Positions 24,606 through 34,183 are shown, counted from the stretch's first letter. The stretch: 42,178 bases of DNA from Pseudomonas putida (GCF_028682175.1 NZ_JANHKS010000046.1:1-42178), one strand, 5' to 3'. Made by a program: numbers and translations. Notes: a model not told the origin generated them from the sequence alone.

Positions 24606-26060
24606 TCAACGCGCGATGGTCTGGGTTCTCACACCTGCTTCGATGCCAGGGGTGGAACGGCCGTAAACGTCTTCGAAACGCTCGATGTCGTCTTCGCCCA
24701 GGTAGCTGCCGGACTGCACTTCGATGATTTCCAGCGGGATCTTGCCCGGGTTGCGCAGGCGGTGAACCGAGGCGATCGGGATGTAGGTCGACTGGTTTTC
24801 AGTCAGCAGGAACACGTTCTCGTCGCAGGTGACCTGCGCGGTGCCCGATACGACGATCCAGTGTTCGGCGCGGTGGTGGTGCATCTGCAGGGACAGGCTG
24901 GCGCCCGGCTTGACCGAGATGCGCTTGACCTGGAAGCGGCCGCCCATGTCCACCGAGTCGTACGAGCCCCACGGGCGGTAGACTTCCAGGTGGTTCTGGG
25001 TTTCGCTGCGGCCCTGCTCGTTGAGGGTGTTGACCATCTGCTTGACGCCCTGAACCTTGTCCTTGTGGGCGATCATCATGGCGTCCTTGGTCTCGACCAC
25101 CACGATGTTGTCCAGGCCGATCACGGTGACCAGTTTGCCGTTGCCCTGAATCATGCAGTTGCGGCTGTCCTGGATGACCACGTCGCCTTTGGTGACGTTG
25201 CCGTTGTCGTCTTTGTCATGCACTTCCCACAGCGACGACCAGCAGCCGACATCGCTCCAGCCCGCATCGAGCGGCACCACGCAGGCGCGCTGGGTTTTTT
25301 CCATGACTGCGTAGTCGATGGAGTTGTCCGGGCAGCAGGCGAAACTGGCCTGGTCCAGCTCGATGTTGTCACCGTCGTGCTTGCTGCGCTCAAGGGTCAG
25401 CAGGCAGTTGTCGTAGATGTCCGGATCGTGCTTTTTCAGCTCTTCGAGGTAGCGGCTGGCGCGGAACAGGAACATGCCGCTGTTCCAGTAGTAACCGCCG
25501 GCCTCGACGAATTCCTGGGCGCGTTTTTCGTCGGGCTTCTCGACGAATTGTGCGACGCGGCTAACGCCTTCTGGCAGCAGGGCGTCGGCGGTGGACTTGA
25601 TGTAGCCGTAGCCGGTTTCAGGCTTGGTGGCCGGGATGCCGAACAGCACCATTTCGCCACGCTCGGCGGCAACGGTGGCCAGGGCCAGTGCGCGTTGCAG
25701 GGATTTCTGGTCGTCGATGACGTGGTCGGCCGGCAGCACCAGCATCAACTCGTCACGGCCTTCGTTGGCCAGCATCATGGCGGTGATCGCCACGGCAGGT
25801 GCGGTGTTGCGACCGAACGGCTCCATGATGATCGCCTGGGTGTCCAGGCCCAGGCCGTCCAGTTGCTCGCCGACGATGAAGCGGTGGTCCTTGTTGCACA
25901 CCACGACCGGGTGCTGCATGCCTTCGAATTGCAGACGCTCGAGGGTCTGCTGGAAGAGCGTGTGTTCACCGGTCAGTGCCAGGAACTGTTTCGGAAACTG
26001 TTTACGCGAAAGAGGCCAGAGTCGGGAACCGCTGCCACCTGACAAGATCACTGGAATCAT
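24606..26060 (-). CDS. algA: Bifunctional mannose-6-phosphate isomerase / mannose-1-phosphate guanylyltransferase AlgA
   Basis: This 484-residue cytosolic enzyme catalyses the first and third steps of GDP-mannose synthesis (fructose-6-phosphate to mannose-6-phosphate, and mannose-1-phosphate plus GTP to GDP-mannose). AlgC, which acts in between, is not in this window. The GMP domain begins with GGSGSRLWPLSRKQFPKQF at residues 8-26. A second motif, FVEKPDEKRAQEF, lies near 170. The C-terminal cupin isomerase domain (about 350-480) has RPWGSYDSVD and the metal-binding QMHHHRAEHW near 390. Length agrees with P. aeruginosa AlgA. The ATG has GGAGAAA upstream. It is the last gene of the operon, 196 bases behind algF with a REP pair between. 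Confidence 0.97.
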   Translation of the reverse strand: MIPVILSGGSGSRLWPLSRKQFPKQFLALTGEHTLFQQTLERLQFEGMQHPVVVCNKDHRFIVGEQLDGLGLDTQAIIMEPFGRNTAPAVAITAMMLANEGRDELMLVLPADHVIDDQKSLQRALALATVAAERGEMVLFGIPATKPETGYGYIKSTADALLPEGVSRVAQFVEKPDEKRAQEFVEAGGYYWNSGMFLFRASRYLEELKKHDPDIYDNCLLTLERSKHDGDNIELDQASFACCPDNSIDYAVMEKTQRACVVPLDAGWSDVGCWSSLWEVHDKDDNGNVTKGDVVIQDSRNCMIQGNGKLVTVIGLDNIVVVETKDAMMIAHKDKVQGVKQMVNTLNEQGRSETQNHLEVYRPWGSYDSVDMGGRFQVKRISVKPGASLSLQMHHHRAEHWIVVSGTAQVTCDENVFLLTENQSTYIPIASVHRLRNPGKIPLEIIEVQSGSYLGEDDIERFEDVYGRSTPGIEAGVRTQTIAR

Positions 26061-26146
26061 TTTGTTTCTCCAAAATTTCGATAGCGTTTGTTTGGGCTAT
26101 ACGTCGGTTATGTCTGTCGTTTCGGGTTTTTCTAGTTGTGCTGATT

Positions 26147-26239
26147 CCTGTAGGAGTGAGCTTGCTCGCGATGGGGTAGTGTCAGTCGACATCTCAGCGT
26201 CAGAAGGGACGCCATCGCGAGCAAGCTCACTCCTACAGG
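26147..26239. repeat. REP pair, family A, between algF and algA
   Basis: GTAGGAGTGAGCTTGCTCGC and its inverted partner enclose about 45 bases. The pair starts 17 bases after the algF stop in the transcribed direction, so it is transcribed as part of the alginate message and can fold into a long hairpin upstream of algA. Confidence 0.92.
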
Positions 26240-26256
26240 GGGTTAACCGTTTCGGC

Positions 26257-26928
26257 TTACTGCGTCGAAGTCGGGCGCTTGACCCAGACTGGCGACAGGT
26301 TGCTGCCGTTGCCGGTGACGTACAGCACTGCTGCTTCACCGCGCTCCAGCGCCACTGGCTTCAGGTCGCTGACTTTCTTGTCGCCGTCGAACAGCGCGAA
26401 GCTGACCTTGACCGGGTTGATTTCACGCTCACCGGTGCCCTTGGCTTTGACCGAATCGACCACGGCGGTCTTGCCGTCGGCGGTTTTCAGGGTCAGGGGC
26501 TTGTCGCTCAGGTTCTGCACGCGCACCAGGGACTTCTGCTTGTTCTTGAACGGCGGCTCTTCAACCAGTTGCGGTGCGCCGGAGGTGTTGTTGACGATGG
26601 TGTAGTAGTGATCGCTTGCCAGTTTCACCGGCAGGGTGTTGCTGCCGATCTTGGCGCTGTAGTCGCCTTGCGGCATGAAGCTGAAATCACTGCTGGCCAG
26701 CGGGCCGATTTCGTTGAGGCTGGTGTTGCCCACGCTCGCGCTGATTTCGGCATTGCTGGCGTTGTAGACACGCACGAAGGTCGAGCCTTTCGGTGCGGTC
26801 GGGCCGTACAGGGCAGCGTCGCCACCGGCGAAGGCGGAGAGGGAGACGAAGCCCAGGCTTGCGGCCAGGACGCAGGTTTTCAGAAGACCCGATTTAGTCG
26901 AACGGGTAGGCATGGTCTGCATAGTCAT
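26257..26928 (-). CDS. algF: Alginate O-acetylation protein AlgF
   Basis: This 223-residue periplasmic protein is required with AlgI, AlgJ and AlgX for O-acetylation of mannuronate residues. A signal peptide ends near residue 34 (SLSAFA, then GGDAALYGP). The mature part comprises two beta-rich domains (TFVRVYNASNAEISASVG; KSLVRVQNLSDKPLTLKTADGK) and carries no known catalytic motif, consistent with a scaffold or adaptor role. I chose ATG 26928, with GAGGAAT upstream; the longer frame enters algJ. The gap from algJ is 13 bases. Confidence 0.95.
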   Translation of the reverse strand: MTMQTMPTRSTKSGLLKTCVLAASLGFVSLSAFAGGDAALYGPTAPKGSTFVRVYNASNAEISASVGNTSLNEIGPLASSDFSFMPQGDYSAKIGSNTLPVKLASDHYYTIVNNTSGAPQLVEEPPFKNKQKSLVRVQNLSDKPLTLKTADGKTAVVDSVKAKGTGEREINPVKVSFALFDGDKKVSDLKPVALERGEAAVLYVTGNGSNLSPVWVKRPTSTQ

Positions 26929-26941
26929 GTGAGGATTCCTC

Positions 26942-28117
26942 TCAGTTTTGCGCCCGGTTGGGCGATTCGGAGTTGTTGGCGTTCTGCGCCAGATTTTGTT
27001 GTGGGTCACGAGCCTTCTTGAGTTCGGCGATCCACTGCGGATCGAACTCGGTCAGGTCGTTGTGAGCGGGCAGGTAGCGCTCCGGGAATTCCCAGATGAG
27101 CACCTGCGGCGGGCTGCTCTTGAAGGCGTCGGTCTGCAGATACTTGAGCATCGGCAGGATCGGGCCATGGCCGTCTTCGGCGTAATTCACCACGTCGCTG
27201 TGCAGGGCCTGTTTCAGGGCGCCGGCAAAGTTCCAGTTGGGGTTGGCGCTGTAGCTGGTGCCGACCAGGCCGACTGCCACCGAGTTGTCGGCGAACAACG
27301 CATCGCCACCGTCACCCTCGGATTGCGCCGGGTTGGTGCTGCGCTGTTGCAGATCGTCCGGCTTGGGCAGCAGGTTGCTGAACAGCGGATCGAGCGGCAG
27401 GAAGTTGGTCAGGTCGCCCTTGTACGGCGCGCTGGATTTGGCTTCGGTAACGAAAGTCTGTGGGTCGCCGCTGAGCGGGGTCTGTTTGGAGATCGCCTCG
27501 CCCAGTTGTTGTGCCACGACTTCTGCGCCCATCGGCGTCCAGTGGGTATCAGTGCGCAGGAACACCTGGCCCTTGTCCTTGGCGCTTTGCAGCGGCGCCA
27601 GCAGGTCAGGGGCGAAGATGCCGGCCTGATTCACCTGGGCGTGGAATTGCTGGTACAGGTCGGTGTGCAGCGCGGACGGCTTGGTGTCGCCGACGTGTTC
27701 CGGGTACAGACGGGTCTTGGCCGGAACGATGGCCAGCACCAGTTGCGTGCCGTGGGCCTTGAGGGTGTCGCGCACGCCCTGGATCAGCGCCAGGTTGTCC
27801 GCTTCGTTCTGCTCGCCGTTGGCTACCGCGTCGAACTCCTCGTCGGTGTACAGCCACTGGTCCTTGCCCAGAACCACGCCCGGGCGGCCTTCGTTGAAGA
27901 CCTTGTAGTCCAGCGCTGCCCAGAGGTTGGTGCCCAGGCGCTTGATCGGGAACTCGTCGTCGTAGTGGGTTTCCACGGCCTTGGTCCAGTGACCGTTGAG
28001 CACCGTGGTTTCCTTGGACGTCGAGAAGCCGACGAAGCTGCGCAGCGACCACAGGCCCAGCGCCAACAGGATGGCCAGGAACAGGAAGATGTAGAGGAAG
28101 CGTAATGAACGGGTCAT
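26942..28117 (-). CDS. algJ: Alginate O-acetyltransferase AlgJ
   Basis: This 391-residue membrane-anchored periplasmic SGNH-like acetylesterase/transferase takes part in passing acetyl groups from AlgI towards AlgX. An uncleaved signal anchor is at residues 7-29. The catalytic Asp-His pair is D190 and H192 (RTDTHWTPMG) and the nucleophile is S288 (GTSYSANPN). Length matches AlgJ of other Pseudomonas. The ATG has GAGGAAC upstream, 10 bases after the algI stop. Its C-terminus (NLAQNANNSESPNRAQN) is asparagine-rich and probably disordered. Confidence 0.96.
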   Translation of the reverse strand: MTRSLRFLYIFLFLAILLALGLWSLRSFVGFSTSKETTVLNGHWTKAVETHYDDEFPIKRLGTNLWAALDYKVFNEGRPGVVLGKDQWLYTDEEFDAVANGEQNEADNLALIQGVRDTLKAHGTQLVLAIVPAKTRLYPEHVGDTKPSALHTDLYQQFHAQVNQAGIFAPDLLAPLQSAKDKGQVFLRTDTHWTPMGAEVVAQQLGEAISKQTPLSGDPQTFVTEAKSSAPYKGDLTNFLPLDPLFSNLLPKPDDLQQRSTNPAQSEGDGGDALFADNSVAVGLVGTSYSANPNWNFAGALKQALHSDVVNYAEDGHGPILPMLKYLQTDAFKSSPPQVLIWEFPERYLPAHNDLTEFDPQWIAELKKARDPQQNLAQNANNSESPNRAQN

Positions 28118-28127
28118 GTCAGGTTCC

Positions 28128-29693
28128 TCAGAACTGGAAGTACAGGAACGGCGAGAAGCTGGCCGCCGAGAGTTTGAGAATCGAGGCCACGAACATCAGC
28201 AGGATCAGGGCGCGCATGGCGTAGCGCGACCAGTCGGCGGTCCAGTAGGCAGGCTGGACCTGCGCATCGGTACCGACGATGTAGCCCGGTTGATGAATGC
28301 TGCCCGGCTGGTCACCCGGTACGGCCTTGATCAAGCCAGGCACTGCCGAAGCAGGGCCGTCGGTTTGAGCCGGCGTGTCACCTTTAGGTTTCTCTGGTGC
28401 GCGGTTGCGGTAGAAGTCACGCAGGCCGAAGAACGCCAGGGTGATGTACGCCACGATCAGGGTCGCAACCTGCAGGCCGGTGAGGCTTGCGCGGTTGAGG
28501 TCCGACAGCTGCCATTCGCTGAAGCTGAACATCGCGCCGTACATACGGGCGGCAACGTGCAGGTTCTCGGCGCGGAAGATCACCCAGCCCATCACCACCA
28601 GCAGGAAGGTGAAGGCCCAGCGCACCACGTTGAAGGTCTTGGGCGCGGTGTTGATGCCCAGCGCCTTTTCAATCGCCAGCCACACACCGTGCCAGGCACC
28701 CCAGACGATGTAGGTGATGTTGGCGCCGTGCCAAAGGCCGCCCAGCAGCATGGTCAGGAACAGGTTGCGATAGGTCGCGACCTTGCCGCCGCGGTTGCCG
28801 CCCAGGGTGATGTACAGGTAGTCACGCAGCCAGGTGGAGAGGCTGATGTGCCAGCGACGCCAGAACTCGGTGATCGACTGGCTGACGTAAGGCTGCTTGA
28901 AGTTTTCCATGAAGCGGAAACCCATCATCAGGCCCAGGCCGATGGCCATGTCGCTGTAACCGGAGAAGTCGAAATACAGCTGCGCGGTGTAGGCCAGTGC
29001 GCCAAGCCAGGCATCGCCCGTGGTCGGGTTCTGCAGGGCGAAGCAGTGGTCGGCCACCACCGCCAGGGTGTCGGCGATGAAGACTTTCTTGATGAAACCC
29101 TGCATGAACCGCGTGCAGCCTTCGCTGAACTTGTCGAGCGTGTGGGTGCGGTTGTTGAACTGGTCCACCAGGTCGCGGAAGCGCAGTACCGGACCTGCAA
29201 TGAGGTGCGGGAAGATCGCCACGAACGCCGCGAAGTCGATCAGGTTGCGGGTCGCCGGCGTATCGCCACGGTAGACGTCGATGATGTAGCTGATGGACTC
29301 GAAGATGTAGAACGAGATACCGATCGGCAACAGCACGTGGGTCAGGATGAACGGCTCAAGACCGAACGAGGTCATGATCGCGTTGAGGCTGTCCACGCCG
29401 AAGTTGGCGTACTTGAAGTAGCCCAGGATGCACAGGTCGACCGCCACACCCAGCAGCAGCCAACGCTGTGCGGGTTTGGTCCGGACCCCGGCGGCGCCTA
29501 CGCGCAGGCCGATCCAGTAGTTCCACAGTGTCACGGCTGCGAACAGTGCCAGGAAGTCCACTCGCCACCACGCGTAGAACACGTAGCTGGCCACCAGCAG
29601 CAACAGGTTGCGGTAGCGGTTTCCGCTCACGTAGTACAAGCCGAGGAACACCGGCAAGAACAGGAACAGGAACACGTTGGATGAGAAAACCAT
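28128..29693 (-). CDS. algI: Alginate O-acetyltransferase AlgI (MBOAT)
   Basis: This 521-residue polytopic inner-membrane protein of the MBOAT family moves acetyl groups across the membrane for alginate acetylation. The catalytic histidine is H322 in LGGLWHGANITY, with the conserved block TEFWRRWHISLSTWLRDYLYI at about 275-295. The N-terminus (MVFSSNVFLFLFLPVFLGLYY) is the first helix; about a dozen helices follow. A soluble stretch at about 425-475 (PEKPKGDTPAQTDGPAS) precedes the last helix. ATG 29693 has GGAGAGATAAGG directly before it. The 201-base gap upstream holds a REP pair and coincides with the place where an internal promoter is known in P. aeruginosa. Confidence 0.97.
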   Translation of the reverse strand: MVFSSNVFLFLFLPVFLGLYYVSGNRYRNLLLLVASYVFYAWWRVDFLALFAAVTLWNYWIGLRVGAAGVRTKPAQRWLLLGVAVDLCILGYFKYANFGVDSLNAIMTSFGLEPFILTHVLLPIGISFYIFESISYIIDVYRGDTPATRNLIDFAAFVAIFPHLIAGPVLRFRDLVDQFNNRTHTLDKFSEGCTRFMQGFIKKVFIADTLAVVADHCFALQNPTTGDAWLGALAYTAQLYFDFSGYSDMAIGLGLMMGFRFMENFKQPYVSQSITEFWRRWHISLSTWLRDYLYITLGGNRGGKVATYRNLFLTMLLGGLWHGANITYIVWGAWHGVWLAIEKALGINTAPKTFNVVRWAFTFLLVVMGWVIFRAENLHVAARMYGAMFSFSEWQLSDLNRASLTGLQVATLIVAYITLAFFGLRDFYRNRAPEKPKGDTPAQTDGPASAVPGLIKAVPGDQPGSIHQPGYIVGTDAQVQPAYWTADWSRYAMRALILLMFVASILKLSAASFSPFLYFQF

Positions 29694-29790
29694 CCTTATC
29701 TCTCCAGTTGTCCAACATCAAGGGCCAAAGCCCCCCCAAACCCCCCATGAAAAATCGGAGGGGTGAAACATTTCCAACCTCACCGCGACC

Positions 29791-29880
29791 CTGTAGGAGT
29801 GAGCTTGCTCGCGATAGCGGTGTGTCAGTCACCGTTGTGTCGAGCAGGCCGACGAATCGCGAGCAAGCTCACTCCTACAG
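29791..29880. repeat. REP pair, family A, between algL and algI
   Basis: The arms GAGTGAGCTTGCTCGCGAT and ATCGCGAGCAAGCTCACTC enclose about 45 bases. It starts 15 bases after the algL stop in the transcribed direction and lies about 100 bases ahead of algI, within the alginate transcript. Confidence 0.92.
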
Positions 29881-29894
29881 GGGAGGTGTCGTTT

Positions 29895-31031
29895 CTACGA
29901 ACCGCCTTTCTCGCCTTTCTCGTGAGAAGGGTCATAGGTGCGGGTCATGTCGCCGCCCAGCCGGAAGTTCTTGAACGGCTGCATCTTGTGCTTGCGCTCG
30001 AGCACGTCCGGGCCGCAGTCGTAGAGCGAGCAGTAGGGTTCGAGCCAAGCGAATTTCATGTCGGTTTTCAGATCCGTCATGTCTTGCTGCTGGCCGTCAC
30101 GCGCCTGGAATTCGCTGCCCGAGTTCTGCACGCCTGCCAGCACCCGGTCACCCAGTCGCTTGAGTGCGCCGTTGTTTTCAGGACGCAGATCGACACCGTT
30201 GGCCTGGGCGAAACTGGCGATCATCGCCAGCGGCGGCAGGGCGTAGTTGTGGTACGCCAGCGCGCGTTGCTTGCGCTTGAGCTCGTTAGGCAAGAAGCCC
30301 TGCGGGTCGACCTGGTTGGCCGCGACCTTGAACTCCTTCACCGACCAGTCGAACAGGTCGCGGCGGTTGGTCGCCACGGCGGTGGACATCACCGACCAGG
30401 CAGCCCAGTAGGAGTGGTTGTTGATCTTGTCCAGCGGCAGGTTGCTCCAGTCGCTGACCACCTGATCGGCCAGTTTGCTGAACCAGGCCTCGATCACCTG
30501 CGCGTCCTGGCCACGGGTGGCCAGCGGGTGCGAATCGGAGAACTTCAGGCGCAGGTAGGACGACGACATGCTGCCCAGCGCCCATTTGCGCATGGACTTG
30601 CCGGTGTGGTTGAAGTCCTTGGATTCCAATGCATCGGCTTTTGCCCAGGTGGTGAGCATGCCCAGCGCGCAATCCAGTTGCTCGGGACGACCGTCGCGCA
30701 TGTACTGCATCACCACCTTGCTGGTGTTGCGCTCCATGGTGGTGATGTCTTTGGTGGTGTCACGGAAGGCTTTTTCCGAGGCCACGTTCAGCGTCGCGCG
30801 GGCCTTGTCCGAACCCTCGTACTTGCTGCGAAACTGCAGCGAGCCGGTGTAGGGCTGGGGCGTGGCGTCACAGGAGAACTTGTTCTCGCCGGTCTTGAAT
30901 TTCTCGACACCCTCGTAATAGCCCTGGGGCGGTACGAGGGTCGAGGCGGCACTGGCGCTGGTGGCGAACGTCGATGCAGACAGCACCGCCAGCGACAGAA
31001 GGGTTGGGAGCATCAGTTTTGGAGTGTGCAT
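29895..31031 (-). CDS. algL: Periplasmic alginate lyase AlgL
   Basis: This 378-residue PL5 polysaccharide lyase cleaves alginate by beta-elimination and is thought to clear polymer stranded in the periplasm. A signal peptide ends near residue 28 (TSASA). The alpha-toroid fold carries the active-site motif N204-N-H206-S-Y208 (DKINNHSYWAAWS) and Y260 (RALAYHNYALPP), with R254 nearby. The C-terminus is basic and acidic mixed (DPSHEKGEKGGS). I take ATG 31031 (GAGGCT upstream), which starts 7 bases after the algX stop; the longer frame overlaps algX and lacks a signal peptide at its end. Confidence 0.96.
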   Translation of the reverse strand: MHTPKLMLPTLLSLAVLSASTFATSASAASTLVPPQGYYEGVEKFKTGENKFSCDATPQPYTGSLQFRSKYEGSDKARATLNVASEKAFRDTTKDITTMERNTSKVVMQYMRDGRPEQLDCALGMLTTWAKADALESKDFNHTGKSMRKWALGSMSSSYLRLKFSDSHPLATRGQDAQVIEAWFSKLADQVVSDWSNLPLDKINNHSYWAAWSVMSTAVATNRRDLFDWSVKEFKVAANQVDPQGFLPNELKRKQRALAYHNYALPPLAMIASFAQANGVDLRPENNGALKRLGDRVLAGVQNSGSEFQARDGQQQDMTDLKTDMKFAWLEPYCSLYDCGPDVLERKHKMQPFKNFRLGGDMTRTYDPSHEKGEKGGS

Positions 31032-31038
31032 ATGAGCC

Positions 31039-32490
31039 TCATAACCCGGCTTGCGCGGTTTGATGCGCGACATTCGGGAACACGTTGCGTTTGCATACTT
31101 TCGCTTCGACTTCCTGCGGCGCAGTGCCTGCTTCAGGGCCCTGCACTTCCAGTGCGAGCAATTGCTGGTCAGCCCAGTCCTTGTCGTCGCGCAGTTCGAA
31201 GGAGAAGCGCCCGTCGGTTTCGGATGTTTCAGGTTTTTCGATCTTCAGGTCTTCGTGGCGGCCGTTCATGTACCAGAGGCGCGCCTGAAGGGTTTTCACC
31301 GAGGTGTCGGCGAACTTGATGTCGATCTGGTTGCTGCCGTTGCGCACATCCTTGATGCCGTTTTTGCCGTTGACCAACAGTTCGTTGGTGCCTGGCTTGA
31401 GGGTGGTCTTGGTGCTCATCAGCGCCGGTTTGCCTTCGCAGCCGTTGTCCAGCAGCGACATCATCTGGCGGTAGATGGTCTCCTGGTCCAGGCGGTAGAG
31501 CGGCGAGAATTCCCAGATGAGAATCTTCGGCGGATGCTGCTGGAAGTCGTCGCTGCCCAGGTACTGCAGCATCGAACCTTCAAGGCCGCCGCCGGGGAAG
31601 GCGACGTTCAGCACGTCGGCGCCGATGTACTCCTGCAGGAAGCCTGCGAAGTTGTAGTTCTTGCCACTGTGACTGGTACCGACCAGGGTGATTTCCGGGT
31701 TGCCGGAATCGCCGAACAGGTCGCCGTCGCCCGCTTCGCCTTTAGGTTCGGTCTCGAACTGATCCATGTACTGGATGGCGTAGCTGGTGCCGCACAATTG
31801 ACCGGCCATGTTGTGCAGAGTGCCCTTCTTGCCCATGCGACCTGACAGGTGGGTCTCGAATTCGCGCTTGGGAATGTCCTTGAAGGCCGCCATCTTGTGC
31901 ACCGAGTCGGCCACGATCTTCGCGGTGCGCTGGGCGCCGTACGGGGTCCAGTGCTGGTCGCCGCGGAAGTAGAAATCGTGGGCCTGCTGCTCGTTGGTCA
32001 GAGGCGAAAGGTCAGGCACGGTGTAGCCCATCTTCGCGAAGCGGCCGAGCATGGCCTGGTAGTTGCGCAGGGCCGTGTTGTAGTCGAACTTGTCGCGCTC
32101 GGCCGGGAACAGCTTGTTGCGATCGACCAGGCCGCGGGTCGGCTGATAGACCACCACCAGTTCCACACCCTTGCTCTTGAACGCATCGTGCAGCTCTTGC
32201 ATGCGACGGTAGCCTTCGGGGGTGGTGTCGAACTCGGTGCGCAAGTCCTCGCGAGTACGGAACAGCCAGTCGCCCTGGGCCTGTACCAGCGTGGTGAAGT
32301 TCTGCTGGTAGCGGCTGACGTAGTTCTTCTCGTCATGAGCTTCGGGGCAGAGGCTGCAGCAAGGCTCGGCGGTGAAGTTCGGCGTCGCGGCATCGGCGGC
32401 GTAGGCTGCGTTGCTTGCAGCCAGCATCACCAATGTAGCCGCTGCGGTGAGGCCGGAAAGGCTGAGCAGTTTGATCAAATGTGCGTGCAT
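31039..32490 (-). CDS. algX: Alginate O-acetyltransferase AlgX
   Basis: This 483-residue periplasmic enzyme transfers acetyl groups to alginate and binds polymer. A signal peptide ends near residue 31 (NAAYA). The SGNH-like domain has D178 and H180 (RGDQHWTPYG) and nucleophile S273 (VGTSHSGKN). A C-terminal carbohydrate-binding module starts near 350 (STKTTLKPGTNELLV). Each catalytic residue is offset by four from the P. aeruginosa enzyme. ATG 32490 has GAGGAAG upstream and lies 13 bases past the algG stop. It shares the D-x-HWTP and GTS-S motifs with AlgJ, showing the two are distant paralogues. Confidence 0.96.
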   Translation of the reverse strand: MHAHLIKLLSLSGLTAAATLVMLAASNAAYAADAATPNFTAEPCCSLCPEAHDEKNYVSRYQQNFTTLVQAQGDWLFRTREDLRTEFDTTPEGYRRMQELHDAFKSKGVELVVVYQPTRGLVDRNKLFPAERDKFDYNTALRNYQAMLGRFAKMGYTVPDLSPLTNEQQAHDFYFRGDQHWTPYGAQRTAKIVADSVHKMAAFKDIPKREFETHLSGRMGKKGTLHNMAGQLCGTSYAIQYMDQFETEPKGEAGDGDLFGDSGNPEITLVGTSHSGKNYNFAGFLQEYIGADVLNVAFPGGGLEGSMLQYLGSDDFQQHPPKILIWEFSPLYRLDQETIYRQMMSLLDNGCEGKPALMSTKTTLKPGTNELLVNGKNGIKDVRNGSNQIDIKFADTSVKTLQARLWYMNGRHEDLKIEKPETSETDGRFSFELRDDKDWADQQLLALEVQGPEAGTAPQEVEAKVCKRNVFPNVAHQTAQAGL

Positions 32491-32503
32491 AGAAATATCT
32501 TCC

Positions 32504-34135
32504 TCAGTCCCGGAGTTGTTTCTGGCTTTCAACCGGGTCGATCAACACGGCTTTCTGTTGGCGCACCAGCAGGTCGAGGATCTCGTCCTGGCGCTCGCCC
32601 AGTACACCGTTGAAGCTGATCCCGCTGCTCTTGGTCGGTGCCAGCATCGACACCTTGTACAGCTCGACACTCAGTGGCGAGTCGATGGACAGCGGGCCTG
32701 AACCGTTGGAGGTCAGCTCGCCGCCGACCATGATCAGCGACACTTCGGCGTCGAACGGGTCGAGCTTGATGTCGCGGTCGGTGTCGGAGAGGTCCTTGAT
32801 GTGGCCGTAGACGCCCATCAGGCCATTGCCCACCGCCAGGTTCTCGTACAGCTTGATGTTGGTGCTGTTGCGAACGCGGATGCCGTGGCGCTTGTTGGCG
32901 AACACACGGTTGCCCCACAGCAGGTTGTCGGCACTTTCGTACAAGGTGATGCCGTCGGTGTGGTTGCGGTAGATCTCGTTGTAGGCCACCAGGTTGTTGA
33001 CGCTGTTACGGTCCAGGACGACGCCGGAGAGGTGGTTCTCGAAGCTCTTGTTGTTGATGATGAAGCTGTCGTTCACCTCACGGGAGATGATGATCCCGTG
33101 CTTCTTCCTGGTCCCGTAGACGGTGTTCTCGGCGATGATCAGGCCGTGGGAACGGTCGTGCGGGTCGATGCCGTAGACGATGTTGTCGCGGTAGGTGTTG
33201 CCCTTGACCACGAAGTCCCGGGTTTCATAGCAGTAGTAGCCGTACCACATGTCCGAGAACTCGGAGTTGACGATCCAGCCGGTCGGATCCGGGCGGTTCA
33301 TCTGCGCCTTCATGTTCGGCGTGTACTGGGAAATACTCAGCCCGTACGACTTGCTGTTGTTGTACCCCAGGCTCGCCACCTTGGTGTTGAACATGTAGGT
33401 CTGGCTGCCGCCCCAGGACAGCAGGAACGGACGGAATTCCTTCGGCGTCTTGTACAGCGACGGGCCGTTGGTTTTCTCGCTCCAGCCGGTCAGCCGGGTG
33501 TCGGCCATGAACAGCTGGTTGTCATTGACCAGAAACGCACCGGCTTCCTGGGACAGGCGCAGTTCGCGGGTGGTCTTGTCGACTTCCAGGATGCCTTTTT
33601 TGCCGACCACGATCGGCAGACGCGCCAGATACACGCCCGGCGAGGTTTCGCTCAGGTACTGTTTGGGCACCTTTTTGGCGAGTTCCTGCAGGTTCATGTA
33701 GCCGTCATCGACGAAGATCGCCTGCGGGATGCCGTGCTGACGCGCAACCCATTCGGCCATCTTGTTGTCGCCGCCGATGAATTCCTTCAGCGCGTCTTCC
33801 TGCATCATGCGGCGGATCGAAACCTTGCCCGCCTTGCTGCGCACGATCTTCTTCTGCATCGCCTGCTGGGTGTAGCCCGACAGGTCCGGCAGCTTGGGCT
33901 TGTCCATCATCAGCGGCTCAACGGGTGGGCTGGTGATGGTGTAGGTCTTGGCCTGATGCAGGCCCTTGACGACGTCCTCGCCAGCCGCCGGTTGCGCGGC
34001 CGCAGCGGGCGCCGCCGGAGCGGTGTTGGCCATGGCCCAGGGGCTGGCCAGCAGCAGGGCGCTGCTGAGCAACGCGCTTTCCAGCAGCGCGTGGGGCCAG
34101 GCCCTGTGGCGCACATTGTTTATATGGCTGTTCAT
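32504..34135 (-). CDS. algG: Mannuronan C5-epimerase AlgG
   Basis: This 543-residue periplasmic enzyme converts D-mannuronate to L-guluronate in the nascent polymer. A signal peptide ends near residue 36 (SPWAMA). An alanine- and proline-rich linker follows. A right-handed parallel beta-helix covers about 230-520 with repeated carbohydrate-binding/sugar-hydrolase turns, carrying the active-site DPHD motif at residues 324-327 (YGIDPHDRSHGL). Length matches AlgG. ATG 34135 has GAGAG upstream. Upstream lies a 142-base gap with a family C REP pair, at the place where P. aeruginosa has an internal promoter. Confidence 0.97.
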   Translation of the reverse strand: MNSHINNVRHRAWPHALLESALLSSALLLASPWAMANTAPAAPAAAAQPAAGEDVVKGLHQAKTYTITSPPVEPLMMDKPKLPDLSGYTQQAMQKKIVRSKAGKVSIRRMMQEDALKEFIGGDNKMAEWVARQHGIPQAIFVDDGYMNLQELAKKVPKQYLSETSPGVYLARLPIVVGKKGILEVDKTTRELRLSQEAGAFLVNDNQLFMADTRLTGWSEKTNGPSLYKTPKEFRPFLLSWGGSQTYMFNTKVASLGYNNSKSYGLSISQYTPNMKAQMNRPDPTGWIVNSEFSDMWYGYYCYETRDFVVKGNTYRDNIVYGIDPHDRSHGLIIAENTVYGTRKKHGIIISREVNDSFIINNKSFENHLSGVVLDRNSVNNLVAYNEIYRNHTDGITLYESADNLLWGNRVFANKRHGIRVRNSTNIKLYENLAVGNGLMGVYGHIKDLSDTDRDIKLDPFDAEVSLIMVGGELTSNGSGPLSIDSPLSVELYKVSMLAPTKSSGISFNGVLGERQDEILDLLVRQQKAVLIDPVESQKQLRD

Positions 34136-34183
34136 GTCATTGCACTCTCATCAACCTGAATACCGACCTCTAAGCGCACGCAC

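Noticed and set aside
23988..26042. 684-codon open frame on the + strand
   Set aside because: Antisense to algA and the small membrane protein gene, no domain, and it reads through the alginate terminator.
28116..29684. 522-codon open frame on the + strand
   Set aside because: Antisense to algI; the product is His/Gln/Val-rich with no membrane or enzyme motif.
26147..29880. Repeated hairpins considered as a CRISPR array or sRNA genes
   Set aside because: The copies are paired inverted arms scattered singly through intergenic gaps over the whole window, with no regular repeat-spacer order, so they are REP elements.
29895..31073. Longer algL, algX (to 32532) and algF (to 27009) starts
   Set aside because: The upstream extensions overlap the preceding gene and displace the signal peptide from the N-terminus; the internal ATGs have ribosome sites and give proper signal peptides.
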